From Methylobacterium planeticum (lineage in GTDB: Bacteria; Pseudomonadota; Alphaproteobacteria; Rhizobiales; Beijerinckiaceae): a DNA stretch of 36,170 bases. Below are positions 6,995-14,548 of this stretch, piece after piece (the first letter of the stretch is position 1; each line of letters opens with the position of its first letter). The stretch is taken from NCBI RefSeq assembly GCF_008806345.1, contig NZ_VZZJ01000037.1:1-36170 (forward strand), written 5' to 3'. Under the pieces are notes generated by a model. The model did not search any database. It was not told the DNA's origin and saw nothing but the letters and a program-made list of their open reading frames with translations. The position numbers were made by a program, and so were the translations under genes.

Positions 6995-8389
6995 TCACAG
7001 CCGATGAAGCTTCGGGATGGACAGGGGGGCGGGACGCACGCGCCGCCCGTCGGGGAGCCAGGCCCCGGTCAGGAGGCCCGCCGCGTTGATCAGGCCGACC
7101 GCGACGAGACCGAGGCCGAGGGCGAGGAACACGCCCTCGGGGACGCGGCCGAGGCGAAGGGCGAGCCAGCCGCCGCCGAGCGCCAGCATCACCCGCACGA
7201 GCCCGGCGGCGAGCGCCCAACCGACCCGGCCGGCGCCCTGCGCGGCGAAGTAGAGGGCGAGCCCGAAGCCGAAGAAGCCGTAGAGCGGGCCGACCATCCG
7301 CAGGTAGCGGGTGCCCACCGCCAGCATCGCCGGATCATCGCCGAACAGGCCGAGCCAGGCCTCCGGCCAGAGCGCGGCCGAAACGCCGATCGTCTCCGAG
7401 GCGAGGCCCGCGAGGGCCGCGCCGATCCAGGCCGCCCGGCGCGCCCGCTCGCGGTCGCCGGCCCCGATCGCGGTGCCCACCAGGGCGGCGAGCGGGGCGC
7501 CGAGACCGAAGACCAGCGGAACGAGCAGGTATTCGAGACGCGTGCCGGTGCCGTAGCCGGCCACGGCCGCCGGCCCGGCCGCGCCGACGAGGCCGGTGGC
7601 GGTGGCGATCGTGACGTTCGTGGTGGCGCTGACGAGGGCCGAGACGAGCCCGACGCGCAGGACCTCGCGGGCCGGCGTCCAGGCGAGCGCCGGTGGTCGC
7701 GCGGGCGGGTGCAGCACGCCGCGGCCGGACCAGAGATAGACCGCGAACACGAGGACGCCCGCCGCGTAGTAGCCGATCACCGCGACGCCGCCCCCGACGA
7801 TGCCGAGATGCGGCAGCGGCCCCCAGCCGAAGATCAGGGCGGGCGAGAGCGGGATCAGCACCAGCGCCCCGAGGCAGGTCACCGAGGCCGGCAGCACCAT
7901 GTTCCCGGCGCCGCGGATCACGGCGGCGAGCCCGTTGAAGAGCCAGATCAACACTGCGCCGGAGAACACCACCTGCGCGTAGGTGACGGCGGCGGTGAGG
8001 GAGCCGTCGCGGCCGCCCATGGCCCGGTAGGCGCCGGGCCCGAGGGTCAGGGCGAGGAGCGTGGTCAGGAGACCGAGGCCGAGGGCGATCGCGACCGCGT
8101 ACCAGACGAGCTCGCCCGCCGCCGCCCGGCGTCCCGACCCGAGGGCGCGGGAGACCGCCGAGAGGATGCCGCCCCCGACCGCGCCCGCCGAGACCATCTG
8201 GACGAGCATCAGCAGGGGAAACACCAGGGCCATCCCGGCCAGGGCGTCGGTGCCGAGCCCCGCCACGAAGTAGGTCTCGATCAGGCCGACCGACGCCTGG
8301 ACCACCGACATCAGGATATTGGGCAGCGCCAGCCGCAGCAGCGTCGGGACCAGCGGAGCCTGCAGCAGGCGGCGGGTGCGCGGATCCAT
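6995..8389 (-). CDS. MATE family efflux transporter
   Basis: Encodes 464 residues with about twelve hydrophobic segments. The N-terminal part (LLRLALPNILMSVVQASVGLIETYFVAGLG) and its second-half counterpart (GLVSALVSATTNVTIATATGLVGAAGPAAVAGYGTGTRLEY) show the internal repeat of MatE domains. Such proteins export cationic or polar compounds using Na+ or H+ gradients. ATG 8389 (MDPRTRRLLQAP) is used because family proteins start close to this motif; a GTG at 8401 is an alternative and neither has a strong ribosome-binding site. The gene ends 11 bases before the ATG of the 2Fe-2S subunit, so it may be the first gene of the hydroxylase operon. It is divergent from the MarR gene. Confidence 0.9.
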   Translation of the reverse strand: MDPRTRRLLQAPLVPTLLRLALPNILMSVVQASVGLIETYFVAGLGTDALAGMALVFPLLMLVQMVSAGAVGGGILSAVSRALGSGRRAAAGELVWYAVAIALGLGLLTTLLALTLGPGAYRAMGGRDGSLTAAVTYAQVVFSGAVLIWLFNGLAAVIRGAGNMVLPASVTCLGALVLIPLSPALIFGWGPLPHLGIVGGGVAVIGYYAAGVLVFAVYLWSGRGVLHPPARPPALAWTPAREVLRVGLVSALVSATTNVTIATATGLVGAAGPAAVAGYGTGTRLEYLLVPLVFGLGAPLAALVGTAIGAGDRERARRAAWIGAALAGLASETIGVSAALWPEAWLGLFGDDPAMLAVGTRYLRMVGPLYGFFGFGLALYFAAQGAGRVGWALAAGLVRVMLALGGGWLALRLGRVPEGVFLALGLGLVAVGLINAAGLLTGAWLPDGRRVRPAPLSIPKLHRL

Positions 8390-8480
8390 CGGGGGACTCA
8401 CGGCCGTCTCGGGCCCCGGGGCGGCGAGCCGGCAGGCCCCGCTTCGCTGCCGGCTCGCGCCTTGCGCGAACCGCGTGCCG

Positions 8481-8516
8481 GGTCACTCCGCGCAGGACGG
8501 TCACTCCGCGCAGGAC
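8481..8516 (+). repeat. Perfect 18-bp tandem duplication
   Basis: GGTCACTCCGCGCAGGAC is present twice in direct succession (8481-8498 and 8499-8516) in the spacer upstream of the MATE gene. Each copy is identical. It may be a slippage duplication or a doubled protein site. Confidence 0.85.
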
Positions 8517-8674
8517 GCGCGCGCAGGCAGGCGACCACCCCAGCGCCAACGGCTGCTCCCGATCGGCTCGGCTCTGCCATCGTGATCTCCGGTCTCGGGC
8601 GGCTCAGTCCTGTCGGGACTGGCGGCGCGGGGGCTTGCCATGCCGGCGTCCCAGGCTACCGTCTCCAGATACCA

Positions 8675-8705
8675 GCATATACACCTTTCGGTTAGTGGCA
8701 TATGC
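8675..8705. promoter_or_regulatory. Candidate MarR operator in the MATE/MarR divergent spacer
   Basis: The 439-base spacer 8402-8840 has no gene. It holds an imperfect inverted repeat: GCATATACAC (8675-8684) facing GTGGCATATGC (8695-8705), whose reverse complement is GCATATGCCAC. AT-rich half-sites of this kind within a divergent spacer are typical for autoregulating MarR proteins. The site lies 136 bases upstream of the MarR ATG. Assignment to this MarR protein is inference. Confidence 0.4.
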
Positions 8706-8840
8706 GTCTTTCTCGTGAAACCTGTCAAGCGCAGGCACGGGCAGCGTTCCGATGGCTGACCGGTTAAGGGCTGGGGACGGGAGAGATCCGGCAAGCTGGG
8801 CCGCCCCGGCCCGGGAGGCGATCCAGGTTGGGGACATGCG

Positions 8841-9311
8841 ATGGAATCGGACCTGAGCCAGTGCAGCAACGCCGTGCTGCGCCAAGCCATGCGGCGCCTC
8901 GGACAGCTCTACGACGAGGCCCTGGCGCCGAGCGGCCTCCGGGCGACGCAACATGCGCTCCTGTCGACCATCGATGCCCTCGGCGCGCCCACGATGGGCC
9001 TGCTGGCCGAGCGCCTCGTCATGGACCTGTCGGGATTGGGCCACACCTTGAAGCCGCTGGCCCGCGACGGCCTGATCGCGCGCCTCCCCGACACGCGCGA
9101 TCGGCGGGCGCGCCGGGTCACCCTGACGGAGCTCGGGCGGACGAAGCTCGCCGAGACGACGCGGCTCTGGCGCGGAGCGCAGGACCGGTTCGAATCCGTC
9201 TTCGGCACGGAGCGGGCCGCCGACCTTCGCGCCGTCCTCCGCCTTCTGGTCTCACAGGAATTCCACGACGCGTTCGCGGCGGGGATTCCGCTCACCGGGC
9301 AGGCCGGTTGA
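8841..9311 (+). CDS. MarR family transcriptional regulator
   Basis: Encodes 156 residues, the usual MarR length. The winged helix-turn-helix spans residues ~40-100. TMGLLAERLVMDLSGLGHTLKPLARDGLIARLPDTRDRRARRVTLTELG contains the recognition helix (LSGLGHTLKPL) and the wing with the signature D-x-R-D-R-R-x-R-x-V-x-L-T-x-x-G. MarR proteins are dimeric repressors released by small phenolic or oxidising ligands and commonly control an adjacent divergent efflux gene, here the MATE transporter. The candidate operator at 8675-8705 fits this. No Cys pair for OhrR-type peroxide sensing is seen in the DNA-binding core; the one Cys is near the N-terminus (residue 8). Confidence 0.92.
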   Translation: MESDLSQCSNAVLRQAMRRLGQLYDEALAPSGLRATQHALLSTIDALGAPTMGLLAERLVMDLSGLGHTLKPLARDGLIARLPDTRDRRARRVTLTELGRTKLAETTRLWRGAQDRFESVFGTERAADLRAVLRLLVSQEFHDAFAAGIPLTGQAG

Positions 9312-9488
9312 GCCGCCGAATGCCCAGTATGCGATCGGATTGCGGGTCCTCCTCGAGGGGAGGATGGGAGATCCTGGGATCCGCTCGAGGGCCGTCCCCG
9401 ATCAGCTTGGAGCGGGCCACGCATCCCGATCCGCGTTCTGACGCGCTCCCGGATGGCGGAATCGGCGTGCAATCTCGCAGGGAGCGAC

Positions 9489-9965
9489 CTAGCCCCCCTT
9501 GAAGATCTGCAGGATCTGGAGCGCGATCGGCCAGGGCACCGTCTGGTTGATCTGGACCAACGCCTGCCCGTCGCCCGCGTCAGAGACCGCCAAGGCGGCC
9601 AAGGCGGCCAATTTCGGGACTTCGCCTTTCTCGGTGCCTTCGGCAGCCCGGCTGGCAACCCGCAAGGGCTTGCGATCGAGCAGGGCGTAATCCTGCAGGT
9701 CGACCTCAAGCATCTGTGAGAGGACCTTCAGAACGTGATTCCGGGGGAGACTGCGGCCCGCCAAGTAATGCGAGATGTTGCCGGGACTGAACGCCGGTAT
9801 CTCCGCCTGGATGGCACGCGATAGATCGGCGGCCGTTAAATTACGCTCACGCATCTTGGACCGCAGAACGTCCGCAAATTCCTCCCGAGGTTTCTGCGCG
9901 CGCTCTGCGGACACTAACGAAGTCGAATCCGACGGCGTCGTCTCCTGCGTTTTGGTTCTCTTCAT
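9489..9965 (-). CDS. XRE-like helix-turn-helix regulator
   Basis: Encodes 158 residues. A Lys/Thr/Ser-rich leader (1-28) precedes a Cro/C1-type HTH at ~30-90: FADVLRSKMRERN, then LTAADLSRAI, then FSPGNISHYLAGRSLPR as the recognition part, and a further helix (VLKVLSQMLEVD). The Ala-rich C-terminal part (~110-158) contains no known domain. The start ATG 9965 has a weak ribosome site. The spacer upstream carries direct and inverted repeats (10042-10094) that could be its own operator. The gene stands alone between the MarR gene and the EPS locus, so a role in EPS control is possible but unproven. The base composition is lower in GC than the neighbours. Confidence 0.7.
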   Translation of the reverse strand: MKRTKTQETTPSDSTSLVSAERAQKPREEFADVLRSKMRERNLTAADLSRAIQAEIPAFSPGNISHYLAGRSLPRNHVLKVLSQMLEVDLQDYALLDRKPLRVASRAAEGTEKGEVPKLAALAALAVSDAGDGQALVQINQTVPWPIALQILQIFKGG

Positions 9966-10336
9966 GGGCCGACCGAAAATGGGTGCGCGAAACGTCTCGC
10001 CGAGAATGTGTCGGCGGCAGGAAGCCTTGCAAGGGTATACACCGAATTTTCCGCTGCAGTGCCGAATTTTATGTTGGCGTTAAATCCATGCCAAACTTCG
10101 CAAGACGTCCAAGTCGCGATCCTGCTGTAGATGTTACGTCAATTAAGATCAATGCGCGCAGCGCCGAGGCGTCGTTCCGCACCAGCGCGGCGAGCCGTCG
10201 GGAAGCCTTCCCTGCGACGGAGACAATTTCATGCACCGCATGTGATCCTGTGAGCGTGCCGTCAGCGAACGGGCAACATGTCATGCGCACGTGCTTCGTT
10301 CGGTTTCGGGGTGGGCGCCGGCTCACCCGGCTCGGC
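9966..10336. other. Gene-free spacer between the XRE gene and the RTX glycanase
   Basis: This 371-base stretch is less GC-rich than its neighbours, mainly 10040-10160. It holds the repeat cluster at 10042-10094. A minus-strand reading frame at 10069-10326 (85 codons) has no recognisable domain and no clear ribosome-binding site, so it is not called. The plus strand is equally open there. Confidence 0.5.
10042..10094. promoter_or_regulatory. Direct and inverted repeats upstream of the XRE gene
   Basis: CCGAATTTT occurs at 10042-10050 and again at 10062-10070, exactly 20 bases (about two helical turns) apart. Next to it lies TTGGC-N11-GCCAA (10074-10094), a perfect 5-bp dyad. The arrangement suggests an operator for a dimeric or tetrameric regulator, probably the XRE-like protein whose gene starts 77 bases away. 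Confidence 0.45.
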
Positions 10337-11803
10337 TCACAGGATGAGGAAATCCTGAAGCAGGCTCACGGTGCCGAGGTTGATCGCGATGTCGGCGACG
10401 TGATCGCCGTCCACGTCGCCGTAGAGCACGCCCTTGTCGAAGCGCAGTTGTCCGGCCTGCGTGAAGGGCTTCGCCCCGATCCAGGTGAAGGCCTGATCCC
10501 CCGCGACGCGCGTATTGGCGTCGATCGCAGCCAGGTCGATCCGGTCTCCTTCGGCGCCCGAGAACCCGACGATCGTATCGCGCGCCGAGACGAGGCTATC
10601 GGCCGTGCTCAAGAGGACGAACGTGTCGGCGCCGGCATCGCCCTGCAGGCGGTCGGCTCCGGCCCCACCGACGAGACGGTCGGCGCCGTCGCCGCCGTAG
10701 AGCTTGTCGTTGCCGAGGCCGCCGAGAAGCGTGTCATTGCCCCCTTGACCGTAGAGGTAATCGTCCCCTGCAAGGCCCGAGAGGGTATTGGCCTTGGCGT
10801 TGCCGTAGAGCTGATTGGCACCGGCATTCCCCGTGCCGTCGAGGGCGAGGCCCTCGGCAAGGACGAGCTTCTCCACATGCTCGGGCAGGATGTAGCTGGC
10901 ACTGGAGCGCACCGTGTCGAAGCCGCCATTCGCCGCCTCGATGATCCGGGTTGCCGTGGCATCGATCGAGAAGGTGTCGTTGCCGGTCGTGCCGGTCAGG
11001 GTCGTCTGTGGTTGCGGTTGTGGTTGCGATGGGGTGCCGGACGCCTCGTAGAACCGAACGTAATCGACATACATCTTGACCTGGTCGAGCGATGGATCGA
11101 CGGGCCAGCCCCCACCGGCCGCGAGGTTGACCATCATCATGAGGTCGGTGGTGAGCGTCGCGGGTGTCGCCTTGGTGTCGTAGGCCTTGCCGTCCATGGA
11201 GAACGTCATCACATCCGGCTTCACCTCAAGGCCGTAGGTATGCCAGCCGGTGGCCAGAACGCCGTTGCCGACCACGTTCTGCTTCGGCTGGGCGCTGTGG
11301 CCGGTCAGCGTCGTCCCGTTCCAGTCCCAGTCGTGCAGGTTGCTGCCATACCGGTCGGCGCCATCTGTGCCGTGATGTTCCAGGACGTCGATCTCGAAGA
11401 CATGGTCGCGGGTCGGCGAGAGACGCTCCTTCTCGATCGCCCAGAAGCCCGGCCAGATGCCGCGCCCCTCCGGCAGCCACATCCGCGCTTCGTAGTAACC
11501 GTAGGGGTTGCCATCCCGTACTGTGGTGCTGGTTCCGTCCGGAAACGTGTTGGAAATCAGCCCGCTCTCGAGTTGACCGGACGCATTGCGCGTCATCTCG
11601 ATCTGCAGGGCGGATTCGCCGCCCTTGGACACGATCGAGAAGGGCGAGTGGGCGCTGCCGGCCGGCATGAACGCGGCGTCCCCGAAGCCGCCGCCCCAGG
11701 CCTGGGCCGTGTACCAGTTCGCGGTCGCTGTCCTCGAATCGGCGATGCTCAGCCGCGAGAACTCGTCGGAAAACACGAGGGCATAGTTGGGAGGCGCCGA
11801 CAT
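10337..11803 (-). CDS. GH16 endo-beta-glycanase with RTX repeats (ExsH-like)
   Basis: Encodes 488 residues. Residues 1-255 form a GH16 laminarinase/lichenase domain with catalytic block EIDVLE (Glu137 nucleophile, Asp139, Glu142 acid/base). A PQ-repeat linker lies at 258-266. About eight Ca-binding nonapeptides (GGxGxDxLx) run from 325 to 395, followed by a serralysin-type C-terminal segment (DTIVGFSGAEGDRIDL at ~409). There is no N-terminal signal; RTX proteins leave the cell through type I secretion, which reads the C-terminus. In Sinorhizobium, ExsH of the same architecture is secreted by PrsDE and cleaves nascent succinoglycan; no such transporter gene is in this window. ATG 11803 is chosen because the GH16 domain begins directly after it and GGAGATGG precedes it. 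An upstream extension to 11878 is possible. Confidence 0.9.
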   Translation of the reverse strand: MSAPPNYALVFSDEFSRLSIADSRTATANWYTAQAWGGGFGDAAFMPAGSAHSPFSIVSKGGESALQIEMTRNASGQLESGLISNTFPDGTSTTVRDGNPYGYYEARMWLPEGRGIWPGFWAIEKERLSPTRDHVFEIDVLEHHGTDGADRYGSNLHDWDWNGTTLTGHSAQPKQNVVGNGVLATGWHTYGLEVKPDVMTFSMDGKAYDTKATPATLTTDLMMMVNLAAGGGWPVDPSLDQVKMYVDYVRFYEASGTPSQPQPQPQTTLTGTTGNDTFSIDATATRIIEAANGGFDTVRSSASYILPEHVEKLVLAEGLALDGTGNAGANQLYGNAKANTLSGLAGDDYLYGQGGNDTLLGGLGNDKLYGGDGADRLVGGAGADRLQGDAGADTFVLLSTADSLVSARDTIVGFSGAEGDRIDLAAIDANTRVAGDQAFTWIGAKPFTQAGQLRFDKGVLYGDVDGDHVADIAINLGTVSLLQDFLIL

Positions 11804-11996
11804 GGAGCGTCCATCTCCATCGAAACAAATACGGATCGCGCGCGCCCACCGATGCTTCGGCCAGCGGCTCCGCTCCACCCCGATTGGGCCGCAAATTGAT
11901 AAATGTTTAGTTTCTCAATCGCAAGATGTTTTCGAGAGGAAAGGGGTCTTGTTATTTAGGAAATGGAACTCATAGGGATTCAGGTACTTTAAACAG
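11804..11996 (-). promoter_or_regulatory. AT-rich spacer upstream of the RTX glycanase
   Basis: The 193 bases between the oxidoreductase stop and the glycanase start change from GC-rich to AT-rich at about 11895-12000. They probably contain the glycanase promoter on the minus strand. No single -35/-10 pair is convincing by eye. Confidence 0.4.
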
Positions 11997-13313
11997 CTAT
12001 ACTATTGACTGTAGTTTACTTAAAACACAGTCGACAGCAACTTTCGATGAAGCCATGTACTCGAACGCGCCTTGCCGGCCTAGTAGCTCGACCCCACAGG
12101 CCTTCAACAATTGAGCGCTCTCGTCCCGCTTCGCCGCCGCCGGCATATCGTAGATCGGATAAGCAAAATCCGTTCGGGCATTGCCAAGCAATACGAATTC
12201 GCCGTCGAACAGACCTGCGTTGCGGGCGCATCGCCGGAAATCGTCAAACAAGGCGTCCGCCACAACCCCGGCGTCCCGTTCGGTGATCTCGACACTGAGA
12301 TATTCCCAGCCATCCGACAGCCCATAATAGTCAGAATGCACGGTGAGGCGCTTCCAAGCGCCGTCGTGATGGAAGTTATACAGGATCACCGAATGAAAAT
12401 TGCGCCACCCCCGGAACTTGCAGAACAGCGTGGTCATGCTGCTGGACGACGGTGCGGTGGCCGCGTCCAGGCCGAAGAGTTCGAGGGCGCGGACGAGAGG
12501 GATGGTGCTGACGAGGCGCGCACTGCTGACGACCCCCTCGCGGGTCGCCACCCTGAACAGGCCGGTCTCCCGAGAGACGGAGCGCATCGCAGCGTCGAGC
12601 AAGGCTTCGACACCCTGGTCCGCCAGTTGCGCCAGGGCCGCCCGATACAGGGTCGCGAAGCCGCTCTTCGGGCGTGCCACGACATGAACCAGCTCGGGCG
12701 GCGTTCGACGCCAACGGCGAAATCCGATTCGCCGCAGCCGGGCGCGGATGCCGGCGTTGTTCGAGATCCAGCGCATGCGCTGGGTCGCGAACTCATAACT
12801 GACCGCGTCGGGTGCGAGACCGTAGAAGCGGCGGATGTAATGATTGAGACCGGTGACAGTTGGAAGGTCGTCCCCAAGATAGTAGCGGATGAAGTCGCGG
12901 GCCGAGCGCTTAGCCCCGGACGCACGGACCTTCTGCCTCAGGATCTGCAGGAAAACGCGCATGACGTAGAAGGGTGAGCCGAAGAAAAGCTCCCGCCCGA
13001 ACTCGAAGGGATAGTCGAGGACATGCCCTGAGGGGGTCAGTTTTTTGACTTCAAAGCGAACGGGAACGCACAGCTCCCGCATTTTTGGAAAAATCTTGAA
13101 TAAAGGATTGTCAGTCCAGAAGAAAATTGCGCCAATGTCGAATGTGCTCGTCCCCATACTCCATGATAAGTGATTTCCGCCCGGCTCCGGATAATCATCG
13201 ATGATGCAGACCGTCTGACCACGACTTGCAAGAACCGAAGCGGTGGTAATTCCACTGACGCCTGCACCGAGGACGATGGCATCGTAGTGTCTCTGTGCGC
13301 CATTTTCGATCAT
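11997..13313 (-). CDS. FAD/NAD(P)-dependent oxidoreductase of the amine-oxidase/HemY-like group
   Basis: Encodes 438 residues. The N-terminus YDAIVLGAGVSGITTASVLASRG is a Rossmann dinucleotide-binding fold (GxGxxG at 16-21), followed by an acidic Asp-Asp (39-40) and PGGNHLSWS. FDIGAIFFWTDNPLFKIF and LDYPFEFG resemble the FAD-domain blocks of protoporphyrinogen-oxidase-like and UDP-galactopyranose-mutase-like flavoproteins that occur in polysaccharide loci. There is no signal peptide. No substrate can be assigned: it might oxidise, reduce or isomerise a nucleotide-linked sugar or lipid intermediate. The start ATG 13313 follows AGGGCGACG. The gene is flanked by AT-rich stretches and lies between the ExsH-like glycanase and a methyltransferase on the same strand. 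Confidence 0.75.
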   Translation of the reverse strand: MIENGAQRHYDAIVLGAGVSGITTASVLASRGQTVCIIDDYPEPGGNHLSWSMGTSTFDIGAIFFWTDNPLFKIFPKMRELCVPVRFEVKKLTPSGHVLDYPFEFGRELFFGSPFYVMRVFLQILRQKVRASGAKRSARDFIRYYLGDDLPTVTGLNHYIRRFYGLAPDAVSYEFATQRMRWISNNAGIRARLRRIGFRRWRRTPPELVHVVARPKSGFATLYRAALAQLADQGVEALLDAAMRSVSRETGLFRVATREGVVSSARLVSTIPLVRALELFGLDAATAPSSSSMTTLFCKFRGWRNFHSVILYNFHHDGAWKRLTVHSDYYGLSDGWEYLSVEITERDAGVVADALFDDFRRCARNAGLFDGEFVLLGNARTDFAYPIYDMPAAAKRDESAQLLKACGVELLGRQGAFEYMASSKVAVDCVLSKLQSIV

Positions 13314-13838
13314 CGTCGCCCTGAAAACTTACGTCGACAACATTCGTGACGCGCCTACGCAGACCTTGGAGTTCCGTGCGCGAACCGCAGCGCGAAACTG
13401 CCCGCACGGCCATTCCTCGACATCGCGCCGCGCGCGCCAAAGGACGCACTAACTTGCGTAAACTAAATACGTATAAATTGTAATAGATGTGGCTGCGCAT
13501 CGTGCGGATTTTCTCCGACGTCGCCGTGGCGGTCCGGATCGGGAGGCTGTCGGCGCAGCGGCGGAGAATTCGGACCGGACGGTTGTCCCCTGGGCGGGGC
13601 CGCCGTGCCAGGCTCGGGCAGGCCCGGCCGGACCAGGCTCGGCGAGACGGGCGAAATCCTCATGTGGGTCGGGAAGCTGGCACGGCGGACGGCGGGAGGT
13701 CTCGGTCAACCGCGAGGGCTCGCGACGGGGACGGCAAGACGCCGTCGCCGAGGCGCGAGGAGGCGGCCCCGCCTCCGGGCGGAGGCGCCTCCCAACGCGC
13801 CGGGCGGGCTGCCGTGGCGGCGGCCCGCATCGTCGCCC
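13314..13838. other. Gene-free spacer with AT-rich island and hairpin
   Basis: The 525 bases between the oxidoreductase and the methyltransferase contain no credible gene. An AT-rich island at about 13447-13487 may hold the promoter of the oxidoreductase (minus strand). The rest (13490-13838) is very GC-rich, with a repeated CCAGGCTCGG near 13610-13640 and a hairpin at 13770-13787. The long open frames here are Arg/Pro/Ala-rich low-complexity products of GC bias. Confidence 0.5.
13770..13787 (-). terminator. Hairpin downstream of the methyltransferase
   Basis: CGCCTCC (13770-13776) pairs with GGAGGCG (13781-13787) around a 4-nt loop. Further GGAGGCG and GCGCCTCC copies flank it, so alternative longer foldings are possible. 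It lies about 50 bases past the methyltransferase stop (minus strand). No T-tract is present. Confidence 0.35.
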
Positions 13839-14483
13839 TCAATCGGTCGGTGCTTCGGGTGGCTTGCGGGCGAATGCCCAGACCATCACCGGAAAGTCCG
13901 GCTCATTGCGAAGCGAGCGGTGCCAGCCGTAGCGCGGCCATCTCAGGAAATTCGCCCTCACGCAGGCGCGATTGCCCCAGGACGCGGTCGCGATCGCCTC
14001 CTCCGGGAAGCCGCTTTCCTGCAGCAGGCAGGAGAGGCCCTGTTCGGTCCAGCGGTTGCAATCGATCGGAGAGGCATGCACGCGCAGCAGGAACGGCGTC
14101 GCGATGACGAAATGCCCCCCCGGACGCAACATCTCGTAGACGTTCCGGCCAGCCCGCATCGGCCATTTCAGGTGTTCGAAGACTTGGTCGGCGATGATGA
14201 GGTCGAACCGACGCTCCATCGCCTCGCCGCAGATGTCGAAGCCCGGATAGGCGGTGGCCGTGTAGGAGCGGAAATCGAACTGGCGCGTCCACTGCACGCC
14301 GCCGGAGATTTCGAGCGTGTCCAGCCGCTCGGGGTGCAAGCTCTGCACGAACGCGAAGCACTCGCGATACATGACGACCCGCACCCAGTCCGTGGTGTCG
14401 AAGCCGACCGCGTTGAGGGCACGCCGGACCCGGTCGCGGGACGAGGCGCTCCTCACCAGGGGACCTAACGTCGCTTCCATCAT
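13839..14483 (-). CDS. SAM-dependent methyltransferase in the EPS locus
   Basis: Encodes 214 residues. It has the Methyltransf_11 pattern: a shortened motif I (LDTLEISGG, ~54-62, in place of LEIGxGxG), motif II DLIIADQVFEHL with the conserved E-H, and MLRPGGHFVIATPFLLRVHASP. The segment PIDCNRWTEQGL is also common in this family when it sits in capsule and O-antigen clusters. The likely acceptor is a sugar hydroxyl or carboxyl of the repeat unit, but this is context only. Two adjacent ATGs (14483, 14480) follow GGAGGTGAG. It is 65 bases downstream of the exoF-like gene on the same strand, so probably cotranscribed. Confidence 0.78.
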   Translation of the reverse strand: MMEATLGPLVRSASSRDRVRRALNAVGFDTTDWVRVVMYRECFAFVQSLHPERLDTLEISGGVQWTRQFDFRSYTATAYPGFDICGEAMERRFDLIIADQVFEHLKWPMRAGRNVYEMLRPGGHFVIATPFLLRVHASPIDCNRWTEQGLSCLLQESGFPEEAIATASWGNRACVRANFLRWPRYGWHRSLRNEPDFPVMVWAFARKPPEAPTD

Positions 14484-14548
14484 CTCTCACCTCCATGCCA
14501 TCGTGGTGCCGTCTGGACGATCGGAACCGGCTGCCCTCCGGGTGCCGG

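Noticed and set aside
10069..10326. 85-codon minus-strand frame in the spacer before the RTX glycanase
   Set aside because: No recognisable motif, no good ribosome-binding site, and other frames are equally open.
10580..10850. Repetitive DNA that could look like an array
   Set aside because: It encodes the RTX nonapeptides of the glycanase; units are 27 bases, diverged and without spacers, so not CRISPR.
13605..14468. Long plus-strand frame over the methyltransferase
   Set aside because: Arg/Pro-rich, antisense to a gene with clear SAM-binding motifs.
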